Shown here: positions 35,925 through 46,780 of the stretch, in pieces | How positions within the stretch are numbered: the first letter of the stretch is position 1 | Layout: each line of letters starts with the position of its first letter | DNA from: Linyphia triangularis | Lineage: Eukaryota > Arthropoda > Arachnida > Araneae > Linyphiidae | Assembly: GCA_963978545.1 (NCBI GenBank) | Contig: OZ021727.1 | Span: 55,006,487 to 55,070,486, forward strand | Direction: 5' to 3' | DNA: 64,000 nucleotides | The notes under the pieces: generated by a model | What the model saw: the letters and a program-made list of their open reading frames with translations, nothing else | Databases searched by the model: none | Told to the model about the DNA's origin: nothing | Program-made: the position numbers and the translations under genes

Positions 35925-36390
35925 TGTTGCACAAATTGTCTGTATATATTGTAAATAGTGACGTATTATTTCAAAATTCTATTGTAATTTATTTTTATCT
36001 TATTTTATTTATTAATTAATAGCGATTATACAAGTTAGAAAAAGGTGGCAACACCTAAAGCAATTGAGAAGTTTCGAGATATTTCTTTTCCGATGAATTG
36101 GCTGGAAATTTCAAGAATGTCTCACGCTCTTGGATATAAAAGACTGGAGAACGGGAAAGTTTTCAGATTGACTTTGGACTTCGATGAAAGCTTATCGCTT
36201 TGTTTACCTATTGGAGCGAGCTTGTAGAATCGCTGTATTCGAAGTTGTTTTTGCTAAAGCTTGTGTTGAAACTTGTGAGCGATTACACTGTTGCCTGTGA
36301 ATAAATTTTGTGAGTTTTCTGAAGAGAGAATAAATATTTTTATACTGTAAAAACTGTGCCATCATTGCCTCAGTGGAAAAATTCAAAACA
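35925..36390 (+). repeat. left LTR of deleted Gypsy copy
   Basis: Starts TGTTGCACAA and ends ...AAAACA. It contains a TATA box and initiator (36135-36168) and two AATAAA motifs (36300 and 36329). It is about 95% identical to the right LTR. Confidence 0.9.
36135..36168 (+). promoter_or_regulatory. LTR core promoter: TATA box plus initiator
   Basis: TATAAAA begins at 36135 and an arthropod-type initiator TCAGAT has its A at 36165, exactly 30 bases downstream, the standard TATA-to-start distance. Transcription of the element would start here. The right LTR retains the same pair. Confidence 0.6.
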
Positions 36391-36391
36391 G

Positions 36392-36409
36392 TGGTGTCAG
36401 AAGTGGGAT
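36392..36409 (+). other. tRNA-Leu primer binding site
   Basis: TGGTGTCAGAAGTGGGAT, one base after the LTR, is complementary to the 3' end of an arthropod tRNA-Leu (acceptor strand TTCTGAC then ACCA). This is the site for minus-strand DNA priming. Confidence 0.8.
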
Positions 36410-36422
36410 CAAATCATCTTGA

Positions 36423-38617
36423 ATGCCGACTACTAGAGGAATGATGGAAGACCAAATGAAGCAGTTGATGGAAATGATTGCTGGAATGAAGGCCCAACAA
36501 GAAACTGCCGCAGCCGAAATGAAAGCCTGCCAAGAAACTGCCGCATAAGAAATAAAAACCGGCCAAGAGTCCACCACCGCCGCAATTGCCGCTACATCAT
36601 CGGAGATTAGAGCTTTAGCCGCCAAGTGTGAAACAACATCTGCAGCAGTGAATTCTGCAGCACATTCAACATCTGCAGCAAAGAAGAAATGAATATAGAG
36701 CTAGCCTCAATGGTGGAATCAACCATAATAGAAACTACCTCAAATGTTTTGCAATCCGTGAAAGAAGAAGTATTCAATGCAGTAAGAAAGGAAGTCGATG
36801 AAAAGTTTGAGGAGTTCAACGGAAAAGTGAACAACTTAGGAGACAAAGTTTCCATCATGAAGGAGGAACAGGAAAAGTTTCAAGACGCTGTTGAAGAAAG
36901 GTTTGAAAAGTTTCATAACGCTGTAGAAGAAAGACTACGGGAAATAGAAACTCGCGAAGCTGCAACCATTGCAACGCCTAAATGGGATAATGTTTCCACT
37001 CCCTTCATTGCGCCACGTTCCAACATCAAAGTGGCCACTTTTGATGGAAAGTCTTCCTGGCGCGTTTATCAAACGCAATTTGAAATGATTGCTTCTGCGA
37101 ATGGTTGGGACGATACTTCGAAAGCATTCCATCTCGCAGCATCTCTTCGAGGTGAAGCTGCTGACATTTTACAGACACTACCTGAAGAGAAGCGGGGAGA
37201 ATTCGTGGCGCTGGCAAGTGCGTTGGAGTTAAGGTTTGGTGAGCAGCATCTAAAGGATTACAACTGACTGCAATTGAGAGTGAGACAGCAGAAGGCCAAT
37301 GAAACTCTTCAAGAATTGGCATCGGATGTAGAAAAACTCTCGCTCTTCGCTTTCCCTGACTGTCCCTCGGATGTACGAGACGATCTTTCTCTGCAGTATT
37401 TCATCGACGCTATTCAAGATCCCGATGTGCAGCAGGCGGTAAGGTTATCCCAAAACAAAAACCTGAAATCAGCCCTTGTGTACGCGGAAGCCGCACAGCT
37501 AGCTTCTGGAAAAGACCGACGATATGTGTGTGGTGCATTAGCCGAGGATTCTTCTGACTTTGTCACCAGTAAGCTTCGAGAACTGGAAAGCAAAATTGAT
37601 AGAATGATGAGAAGCTATCCCGGAGCCAGGGATCGAAAGACCAGAGTCATTTGCTGGCACTGCAAACGGGAAGGGAATCTACGACGTAACTGCCTTGATT
37701 TGAAAAAGAGAAGGAATAACTCTACCACGGAATCTCAACAACTGAATCTAAGAAGATGCCATCTCGCAGGGCAGAAGCTGCAATGTAGAACAGGTGAAAC
37801 CCCCACCAGTCGTTTCCACGTTTCATCCCAACAAGGAGGAAACCAGGGTTTATTCGTGAAGGGGGAGATCAACGGAACTCCATGTCGTCTAATCGTCGAT
37901 TCGGGAGAGAACGTAACGATCGTAAGGACGGACGTGGCTCGTCGCCTGAACAGCCGACTCCTCTACACAGCGCCCTCTGTTTCGCTACAAATTGTGTCCG
38001 GTGGTAATATCTCTGTGCATGGGAAATTGGAAGTGGACATTGCCCTTGGATTTAACACCTACAAGCACACCGTTTATGTTGCCGAAATTGTAGATCCGTG
38101 CATTCTCGGACTAAACTTTTTGAAGAAAAATGGAATTACGCTGAATTTTGAGAAAAGCAAGCTGCAAACATGGAGAGGCGAAGTTCCTTTGCACGATCTA
38201 GACATGAAAGAGCTGTGCGTATATCGGATTATGGCTCATGAAGACAATGTCATAGAGAATGCTGAAGAGTCCACATCTATGAAAAGTACCTCTCCAGCCT
38301 CGGAAAGTGAACCGAAGAAAGCGACGTTGATGAAACCCTCCCAAGAAGTGGTTCATGTGGAAATGGACAAAGTTAGTGAAGAGGGAATCGACATCCGTGC
38401 TCCTGTTACAAGCATAGAACGGAGGTCCCGGGATCTAACAGCTGCACCCGCGGATGATTCGGACGCAATCACAGAAAATCTTACTGAAGATGATGTTCGG
38501 TTGAATGGGAGTGGGAACGAGAACGCTCTTTCCGGAAGTTCATGTCCGGAGAGCAGACGACATTCATCTAAAACCGCAGTTCAAATCTTATCAACAAACA
38601 ATCTCAAAATCATGTAA
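36423..38617 (+). pseudogene. Gypsy Gag-protease, broken
   Basis: The frame starts with ATG at 36423 (MPTTRGMMEDQMKQLMEMIA). It carries an in-frame TAA at 36546 and loses frame before 36689, then runs through a coiled-coil-rich segment to a TGA at 37265-37267 and onward in the same frame to 38617. The Gag core (37020-37500) precedes a zinc knuckle near 37652-37693 whose His position is Asn (CWHCKREGNLRRNC), and a retropepsin-like protease with its active Asp at 37898-37900 (IVDSGENVTIV). Unlike the sister copy, gag and protease are in one frame. The remaining C-terminal part (after about 38230) diverges and then meets the deletion junction. Confidence 0.85.
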
Positions 38618-39107
38618 CCAGCAAGATGGGGATCAGAAACTTTCACCGCTTCTGTTGGCATACGGGAGTGCAACTCACGAGACCACCGGATTTTCTCCAT
38701 CTCTAAAGATGTTTGGAAGAGAACTTAGGCTCCCCTGCAACCTCCTCTTGGGACAACCACCGGACACTCCTTCCTCGCCTGTCCAGTATTTAGATAATCT
38801 GCAGGCACGTTTGGAAGCCGTACATCGGTTCGCCAGAGAGAGAAACAACATCATGACGGAGCGCATGAAGATCCGGTACGATGCCAAGGCCACGGACCGT
38901 TCATTCCAGGAAGGTGACAAGGTGTGGTTATGTAACCCTAAACGTCGGAAAGGACTCTCCCCTAAGCTCCAGACGAACTAAGAAGGGCCGTATGGAGTCC
39001 TTAAGAAGATCAACGACGTCGTGGTGAGAATTCAATGGACACCTTCCTGTAAACCTAGAGTTGTACATTACAATAGGCTAGTCCCATATTATAGTAGAAG
39101 TCATTGA
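38618..39107 (+). pseudogene. Gypsy integrase C-terminal remnant
   Basis: From about 38618 the sequence resumes at the far end of pol: NQQDGDQKL, then SATHETTGFSPSLKMFGREL, matching the end of integrase in the sister copy after its catalytic domain. It continues through RYDAKATDRSFQEGDKVWL, a stop at 38979-38981, and a short terminal domain (VVRIQWTPSCKPRVVHYNRL) ending at 39107. The catalytic residues of RT, RNase H and integrase are all absent. This is the only copy here showing the true C-terminus of pol. Confidence 0.8.
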
Positions 39108-39146
39108 ATGGCTTAAGGACTTCACTGCCCGGGACGTGCAGTCTTT

Positions 39147-39159
39147 AAGAAGGGGGAAA
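39147..39159 (+). other. polypurine tract of deleted Gypsy copy
   Basis: aagaagggggaaa directly before the right LTR, the usual plus-strand primer. Confidence 0.75.
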
Positions 39160-39623
39160 TGTTGCACAAATTGTCTGTATATAGTGTAAATAGTGACGTA
39201 TTATTTTAAAATTCTATTGTAATTTATTTTTTATCTTATTTTATTTATTAAAAGCGATTATACAGGTTAGAAAAAGGTGGCAACACCTAAAGCAATCGAG
39301 AAATTTCGAGACGTTTCTTTTTCGATGAATTGGCTGGAAATTTCGGGAATGTCCTCACGTGCCTGCTATAAAAAGACCGGCGATCGGGAAAGTTTTCAGA
39401 TTGACTTTGGACTTCGATGAAAGCTTATCGCTTTGTTTACCTATTGCAGTGAGCTTGTAGAATCGCTGTATTCGAAGTTGTTTTTGCTAAAGCTTGTGTT
39501 GAAGCTTGTGAGCGATTACACTGTTGCCTGTAAATAAATTTTGTGAGTTTTCTGAAGAGAGAATAAATATTTTTATACTGTAAAAACTGTGCCATCATTG
39601 CCTCAATGGAAAAATGCATAACA
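39160..39623 (+). repeat. right LTR of deleted Gypsy copy
   Basis: TGTTGCACAA...CATAACA, 464 bp, followed by the ATAC target duplication. Confidence 0.9.
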
Positions 39624-39702
39624 ATACTTTCAATAAAAGTTAATAAATAATCTTCTGCTAAAAATAAATATTTAACAAATGATATTTATAAGGAAAGTCA
39701 GA

Positions 39703-39906
39703 CAATGTCTATATTTATGGGACAGGCAATTTCTAATTGTTTTAAAATTTGTACACAGTTTTTACTTATTTTCTAATAATTTTTACAATAAAACAAAATG
39801 GATCAATTAAAAAATATATCTGAATCATTTTTGAAAATACTTGAAAGGTATTTTAGCTTGGGATGTCATTTTTGATCTGTGTCGATATTTTTGGGATAGG
39901 CTGTAT
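39703..39906. repeat. right terminal repeat of Tc1 element with two direct repeats
   Basis: The inner motif at 39703-39728 and the outer motif at 39881-39906 are inverted counterparts of the left pair. The core (complement of TGTCCCATAAATATAGACA) is well kept in the inner copy. Confidence 0.75.
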
Positions 39907-40360
39907 AATCAAATTAAAAATTTGAATTAAAAAAGTATATTTTTATAATTATTACTACTTGCCAATATTTGGTGGGTAAAATTTTAATTAAATACTCCGA
40001 TTAGTTTCTCTTCATCAAGTTAAGGGGACTTGATAACCCTTGTTTTCACAAAAAATAATAAAAATATAAATTTTCTATTTTTTGCATGTTTATATTGCAA
40101 GTTTTTGATCTGATCCGATTTCTGCGATTGCAGAAAAACTATATTTTATGGTGAATTTAGCATTGCTGCAATAGCTCCTTTGATTTTTCGAACGCGTTTT
40201 TCTTAGTTCGTGATCTTTAAAATTCCCGCCTTACTCAAAATGCTAAAACTTCAGTAAATATGAATGAAATGACATGACATTTTTTGTGTGTCATTCTGAA
40301 TCACTGAACTAGAATTCTGAACTGGAGTAACTACTCCCTGTCACTTAACAAGGAACCAGG
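39907..40360. other. no gene seen between the Tc1 and BEL elements
   Basis: AT-rich sequence. Its last bases, aaggaaccagg, continue on the far side of the BEL element after removal of one target copy. Confidence 0.5.
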
Positions 40361-40728
40361 TGTTGAAAATTGACTATCCAAAATAATTGAACATTCCACC
40401 ACCAGATGGCAGACCGCTTTTCAGAATAATGTAACTGTTTAACAACTTACTTCTGTAACTGTACTTGCTTTTGTATGTAGTGTCCTGTGATCGTCCTTTA
40501 AGAAGTTTAAGTAAATCCAAGTTAAAAGCATCTAGACTCCTACTCTTGAATAATAATGAACTTACTTTTCATAAGTGTAGATGTGTGAAGCAGCGGATTT
40601 TAGGTTCAACTCTTGATGTCAAGTGCCAACCCGATCCGATAAAGTGCGCCAACTGCCCATCCGACAAAGAGCCAGGTAAGATTCTTACCTTTCTTTGAAT
40701 GTATCGAAATTTATAGATATTTATTTCA
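40361..40728 (+). repeat. left LTR of BEL element
   Basis: TGTTGAAAAT...TTATTTCA. Compared with the right LTR it differs at one A/G, one C/T and one T/G site. Confidence 0.95.
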
Positions 40729-40746
40729 TGGTGCCGAAACCCGGGA
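40729..40746 (+). other. tRNA-Phe primer binding site
   Basis: TGGTGCCGAAACCCGGGA directly follows the LTR and is complementary to the 3' end of tRNA-Phe (T-stem, acceptor TTTCGGC, ACCA). Confidence 0.85.
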
Positions 40747-40781
40747 CAGTTGGCGTTTTTTATTGTAATTAAACTTTTAAG

Positions 40782-43700
40782 ATGGCACCAAACGAAAAAT
40801 CTCAACGTAAACGTATGTTAGAGAAATTGAACCGAAAAAGAGAAGTCACGCGACGAATTACTTCCACACTTTTGGATGAAATTCTGAATTCTACAGATAA
40901 TTCTGTGGAAGAATTAGAAGAGTTCCTTGCGCAGTTGAATGCGAAGGAATCTGAGATTCTTGAATTGGATCAGAACATTGAGGACGAAATTCTTGATTTA
41001 GATGAATTGGAAAAAGAAATGTTTCAAAAACAAGTATGGAAGGATAACATTATACGTGCAAAAGTAAAATTAAATAGAAATATCAGAAGTCAAACTGAAA
41101 CCGATAGTAATTCACGGAACTCAAATAGCGAATCGGGAAGGCAGATCATTTCGAATTCGTTTGAAAAACAGTGTAACATTAAGCTTCCCAAAATCGAAAT
41201 TTCTTCGTTTAACCGAAGAATTGAATTATGGCATTCAATTTGGTCCCAATTTGATTCGGCTATAAATGCGAACGTATATTTGAGTAAAGTTGAAAAAATG
41301 AATTACCTTAAAAGTTTATTAACTGACGCAGCATTAATATCTATTCAAGGACTTGAAATATCAGAAAATAATTATGATGTTGCTTTAGAAATTTTGAAAA
41401 ATCGTTATGGACGTGAGGATTTGGCAATTTCTTGTCATTTAAACAAGTTGTTAAAATTGACTCCTGTCAAAAGATCTTTTCATCTAAAAGAATTAAGAAA
41501 ACTGTACGATGAAAGTATTATGCAAATACGCAGTTTAAATTCTTTAGGAGTGCAGATAAATAGTTACGGAAATTTATTGTATCCCATTTTGGTTCAATTA
41601 ATACCGGAAGAAATTGTCCTTGATTTCAATAGAACACAAAATGACAAAAATTGGGATGCCACTAAATTACTTGAATTTTTGAGAATTGAGCTAGAAAACC
41701 GAGAACACGCAAATTTGATTCGAATAAATGCAGATGATAGGTCTCACTTCGAAAATAATAACCACGCTATAGGTTTTAAACATGATAAAACTAAAGATAC
41801 AAATGCGAAACATTTTCAAAAACATAAATACATTCCGTCAAGCTCGGCATTAAATACAACAAGTAAATAACTCTGCGTGTTTTGTTCCGATGAACACGGA
41901 GATTTAGAAAACTGCAAGTTAACTATACCGGAAAAGAAAAAAAGTTTATTGCGGCAGGGCAGATGCTATAATTGTTTGGTTAAGTTTCATACCAGTAAAT
42001 CATGTTATTCAAAATTAAGGTGTAAGAAATGTAATCAAAAGCATAATTATCTGTTATGTGATAGTGACAAAAATCAAACCGAAATTCAAGCTGATAATGA
42101 GAGCCCTATAACTTTGGTCGCTTCAATGAATGATGCTAAACACGATATATTATTGCAAACGGCTACCGCAATTATAGGGAATGGCCAGACTTCTATGCAA
42201 ATTAGATTAATTTGTGATACTGGTAGTGAAAAAACTTTCATTAAAGAGAAATTATCTAGAAAACTAAAATTAAAAGTTTTAGGTGAGGAATCACTTATGA
42301 TTTACTCATTCGGTAATGAAAATCCTAAAAAACATATGCGCAGACGGGTTGAAATCTGTTTGAAAAATCCCCGGGATAGTAAAAAAGAAATTACCGTTGA
42401 AGCTATAGAAATCCCATGTATAAGTTCTGCTCCAATTCAAGGACCTTCGAAACAAATAAAAAAAATCTGTTTTGAGAAAAATATGGAATTAGCTGACCTT
42501 GGAGAAGAGCGAATAGGGTGCAATATTTATGATGATTCGAATAGAGTATCCGTATTAATCGGTTCAGATGTATATTGGCGTGTTGTTTATGGAAACGTGA
42601 GGTGACTTCCTGGCTCTTTAACCGCGATGAATAGTGTTTTAGGTTGGATTTTAAATGGTCCATGTTATGAAAAGTCAATTAATCATCAGGATATAAATGC
42701 AATGAAAGTTCTTGCAAGGCGAACGGAAACTTTTGATGAATCTGTTTCCCATACCATTAAACAATTTTGGGAATTGGAAAGCTTAGGGATTATCTGTAAT
42801 AAAAATGAAAACTGCGATCAAGATTTAATTCTTTCGGAATTTGAAAGGAATGTAAAGTTTAACGGAATCAGATATGAGGTTAAATTACCATTTAATGAGA
42901 ATGTTGTTAATCTTGATGATAATTATTTAAATGCTAGGACGCGTTGTTCGAAATTAATAAATAGATTTAGAAAAGATAATTCTTTTTGTGAGAGTTATAA
43001 AGCAGTTATTTTCGAGCATATTTTGGAGGGCATCGTTGAAAGGGTTGAACCAAAATTCGTTCCAGTGAAGGGTAACTATTATATGCCACACCAAGCAGTA
43101 GTTAGAGAAGATAAAATCACTTCAAAAGTTAGAATAGTTTTTGATGCTAGTTCAAGTAAAACAAATGAGATTTCACTAAATGACTGTTTGAACTCAGGCC
43201 CAAATTTGAACCCTGATCTTCTGTCTTTGCTTTTAAAATTCAGATGGAATGCTGTAGCCATCCTTGGAGATATTCAACAAGCATTTTTAAATATTTCCTT
43301 GGCTATTGAAAACAGAGACTATGTCCGCTTTTTATGGTTTGAAGAACATTCGAATCTGCAAGATAAACTTGAACCAGATATCTTCAGAATAACTAGAGTC
43401 CCCTTTGGAGTGACATCGTCTTCATTTTTATTAGCTGCCACCATTAAACACCATATCAAAAAATATGAGCAAAGTCATCCTGAAGCTTATCGAATGCTGA
43501 ATACAGAAATGTATGTCGACGATTTAGTCAGTGGTCAAGACTCTATAGAAAATGCTTCTAAGACGCGCGAAGAAGTAAAAATAATATTGCAGGAAGCAGG
43601 TTTTAACATAAGAAAATTTACTACAAATGTCGAATATTTCCGGGAAGAATGGATGAAAGAAGAAACCATAAATTACTCGAGTAAGAACAAAGTGCTGGGT

Positions 43701-46058
43701 TATGTTTGGGATGCTGTAGAGGACCAGGTGGAATTTGAAGTCACGAAGGTACCAAGTCTAGGATCCGGAACAACAAAAAGAAATGTACTCAGTGTTGCTG
43801 GAAGAATTTTTGATCCTGTTGGATTTATTTCTCCATTCACCGTGCGACCGAAAATTATGTTTCAAGAAATGTGGCTGAGAAAATTAAGGTGGGATGATGT
43901 GCTACCTATCGATATTATGAAAGAGTGGAGTCGTTGGTGTGATAAACTTCCCCTCTTAGATAAAATAAAGATCCCTAGACATTACTTTGAAAAATTATCT
44001 TTCAACGAAGTTGATAATTTGCAGTTTCACTGCTTCGTAGACTCAAGCAAAAAGGCGTATGGAGCAGTGATATATCTCTGTTTTACCAATAAGAAAAATG
44101 AAGTAAAGTCGGTAGTTGTTTCGTCAAAGACTAGAGTTGCCCCTATACACCCTATAACTTTACCGCGTATGGAGTTGCTGGCTGCAGTCGTAGGGGCCAA
44201 GCTATTTGACTTTGTGCAACGAAGTTTACCTACTTCTCTAAAGATAACTCCATATTTTTGGACTGACTCCATGATAGTTTTGCACTGGATTAACGGCTGC
44301 TCAAAAAAATTAAAAACTTTTGTTAAGAACAGAATCTTTGAAATAAAATCTACAACCAAAGCTTCAAATTGGGGACATTGTTGCAGTGAAGAAAATCCAG
44401 CTGATTTCTTGAGTCGAGGACAAACGCTTGAAGCCCTCATAAAAAATCGTTTGTGGTGGTGTGGGCCAGATTGGCTGAAGAAACCCAAAGACCATTGGCC
44501 GACCACTTCAATCGCTAGCTGCCAAGTTCCTGCCTCTGAATTGTTTCCCGTATTCTTAACAGTACCATTGACCTATACTATCTTCAACATTCAAAAGTAT
44601 GGAAATTTACATAAAACTTTAAGAATCACATCTTGGATCCTAAGGTTCATTAACAACATCAAGAAAAATCAAGATAAAATTTCGGGAGAACTCTCAATAG
44701 ATGAACTGGTTTCTGCTGAAAACTATTGGATAAAGAAAATTCAAGAAAGCTCATTTACCAACGAAGTGGAATGTCTAAAGAATAGAGGGAAAATTGAATC
44801 ATCCTCGAAATTGTTTTTATTTAATCCATTCCTTGATGAGGAGGGAATATTACGAATAGGAGGTCGTTTGCAGTTCTCTAATCTTTCGTTGGAGGAGAAA
44901 CATCCGGTTATCTTGCCTGACGAGGATCACTTTACTGAAATGGTCATTAGTAGGAGCCATCAAAGAACTGGACATGCAGGTGTTTCTGAAACACTCATTG
45001 ATATTAGAGAGCGCTACTGGATTTTGAAGGCAAGGCAAAAAGTGAAAAGTTTTATCTTCAAATGCAACTTGTGTAAGAAATTTCGAACAAAACCGGCTAC
45101 CCAAGACATGGCCCCCTTGCCACCCGATAGAATTAGAGAAGCGTTTCCTTTTGAAGTTACTGGGTTAGATTACTTGGGTCCACTATACGTAAAAGAAGCA
45201 GAAGGAGTTTCTAAGTCCAATGTGTTGCTCTTTACCTGTGCTGTCACACGCGCTATTCACTTAGAGCTTACACAGGACTTGTCTGCAAGAGTTTTTTTGC
45301 TGGCATTTAAGAAATTTATCTCGCGCAGAGAACTGTGTAAATCCATATATTCTGATAACGCCAAGACGTTCAAAAAAGCAAAAAAAGAACTCGATTTATT
45401 GACTAAAATTTTGCAAACTGATGTAGTGAAGAGCTATTTCTGCAAACAAGGGATAAAATGGAATTACATAGTTGAAAGGGGGGCATGGTAGGGAGGATTT
45501 TGGGAAAGGATGGTTCGTTCAGTGAAAATTACGCTTAAAAGAATTCTGGGAAAATCATCTTTGCCATTTCCTGATTTAGAAACAACGGTCATTGAAGTTG
45601 AAGCCATTCTAAACTCTAGACCTCTCACCTACGTTACCAGTGAACAAGATGACTATGAGTCCCTCACACCTGGACACTTCCTTATCGGAAGAAGATTAAT
45701 TTCATTACCAGGCTCTTCAACTAAACCATCTTCTACTAAGTCCGCTCTACTAAGAAGACACATCCATCAAAGAAATCTCGTCGAAAGTATTTGGAAGCGG
45801 TGGCGTAAAGAATACTTGCTGGAATTAAGATCAGCATTCCTATCACCAACAGCTAAAAGTCCAGTTTCGCTTGCGAAAGGATCCGTGGTGCAAATTCAAG
45901 ATGAAAAGCTTCCCAAGATGATGTGGCAAGTGGGTGTTGTCACGGACGTACACCAAGGACGTGATGGAAAGCCTAGAGCGTGCACTGTACGTCTTGCGAA
46001 AGGAACTGAATTGAAACGACCAGTTCAGCTTCTCTACCCCCTCGAACTTTCAGAATGA
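40782..46058 (+). pseudogene. BEL gag-pol polyprotein with three in-frame stops
   Basis: One frame of 1,759 codons starts at ATG 40782. It reads TAA at 41868-41870, TGA at 42603-42605 and TAG at 45489-45491, all without a frame change. Domains: a coiled-coil N-terminus; a DUF1759 Gag domain from about residue 135 to 285; tandem CCHC-type zinc motifs at about 365-425, right after the first stop; an aspartic protease with DTGS at 479-482; RT with its first Asp at 830 (GDIQQAFLN) and YVDD at 911-914; RNase H around Asp1087; the integrase zinc region from His1393; DDE residues Asp1463, Asp1525 and Glu1575; and a C-terminal DUF5641-like region to 1758. The third stop lies five codons before the last catalytic residue. 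Length and order are normal for the family. Confidence 0.93.
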
Positions 46059-46073
46059 CTTTTGAACTTTTTT

Positions 46074-46084
46074 GGGGGGGAGGA
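46074..46084 (+). other. polypurine tract of BEL element
   Basis: GGGGGGGAGGA directly before the right LTR. Confidence 0.8.
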
Positions 46085-46452
46085 TGTTGAAAATTGACTA
46101 TCCGAAATAATTGAACATTCCACCACCAGATGGCAGACCGCTTTTCAGAATAATGTAACTGTTTAACAACTTACTTCTGTAACTGTACTTGCTTTTGTAT
46201 GTAGTGTCCTGTGATCGTCCTTTAAGAAGTTTAAGTAAATCCAAGTTAAAAGCATCTAGACTCCTATTCTTGAATAATAATGAACTTACTTTTCATAAGT
46301 GTAGAGGTGTGAAGCAGCGGATTTTAGGTTCAACTCTTGATGTCAAGTGCCAACCCGATCCGATAAAGTGCGCCAACTGCCCATCCGACAAAGAGCCAGG
46401 TAAGATTCTTACCTTTCTTTGAATGTATCGAAATTTATAGATATTTATTTCA
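46085..46452 (+). repeat. right LTR of BEL element
   Basis: 368 bp, about 99% identical to the left LTR. Confidence 0.95.
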
Positions 46453-46582
46453 CCAGGCGAGCTTCCGCGGAAGCGCATTTCAGACCAGCCAGATAGGCAA
46501 AACATCTTCTTTCTCCCAGTTACCTAGCGCGTTATAGTGAAACATTCTGCGGTTTTCCGCTTTTCAAGCTATGCAACTAAAT

Positions 46583-46780
46583 TTATTATTATTATTATTA
46601 TTATTACTATTATTATTACTATTACTATTATTATTACTATTATTATTACTATTACTATTATTACTATTACTATTATTACTATTACTATTATTACTATTAC
46701 TATTATTATTACTACTATTATTATTACTATTACTATTACTATTAATATTATTATTACTATTATTATTATTATTATTATTT
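46583..46780. repeat. (ATT)n/(ACT)n compound trinucleotide array
   Basis: About 66 trinucleotides of ATT with ACT interspersed every second, third or fourth unit. Poly-Leu and Ile/Thr frames across it are artefacts. Confidence 0.95.

Larger units (their letters stand above)
35925..39623 (+). mobile_element. Ty3/Gypsy element, internally deleted copy
   Basis: A 3.7-kb LTR element: 466-bp left LTR, primer site, Gag and protease coding sequence, then an abrupt jump to the C-terminal part of integrase, a polypurine tract and a 464-bp right LTR. Reverse transcriptase, RNase H and the integrase catalytic core are missing; in the sister copy at 57641-62761 this region spans over 2 kb. The LTRs differ at roughly two dozen sites plus small indels (about 5%), so this insertion is much older than the BEL element nearby. 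It sits inside a Tc1 transposon. Confidence 0.9.
35921..39627. repeat. 4-bp target-site duplication ATAC of the Gypsy insertion
   Basis: ATAC at 35921-35924 and again at 39624-39627, immediately outside the two LTRs. A 4-bp duplication is usual for Ty3/Gypsy integration. Confidence 0.75.
34608..39906 (-). mobile_element. Tc1-family transposon (IR/DR type) carrying a nested Gypsy element
   Basis: The imperfect terminal inverted repeats begin at TA dinucleotides on both sides (34608-34633 against 39881-39906, about 20 of 26 matching). Each end carries a second, inner copy of the same motif in the same orientation about 175-180 bp further in, the IR/DR arrangement known from Sleeping Beauty-like Tc1 elements. 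A broken transposase lies on the minus strand. Without the Gypsy insertion the element is about 1.6 kb, normal for Tc1. The Gypsy element entered 94 bp upstream of the transposase start codon, so the Tc1 copy is the older resident. Confidence 0.85.
40361..46452 (+). mobile_element. BEL/Pao LTR retrotransposon, near-intact structure
   Basis: A 6.1-kb element with two 368-bp LTRs that differ at only three positions seen (about 0.8%), an exact 5-bp target duplication, a tRNA-Phe primer site, a single long gag-pol frame and a polypurine tract. The structure and LTR identity point to a recent insertion. Three in-frame stop codons nevertheless disable the polyprotein. Domain order protease-RT-RNase H-integrase, with a DUF1759 Gag domain, is diagnostic of BEL/Pao. 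Confidence 0.95.
40356..46457. repeat. 5-bp target-site duplication CCAGG of the BEL insertion
   Basis: CCAGG at 40356-40360 and 46453-46457, directly outside the LTRs. 5 bp is usual for BEL/Pao elements. Confidence 0.9.

Noticed and set aside
41877..45491. Separate BEL genes starting at 41877, 42627 and 45510
   Set aside because: All are in the same frame as the ATG at 40782 and are separated only by single stop codons, so they are parts of one polyprotein frame. 41877 is a GTG, not a eukaryotic start.
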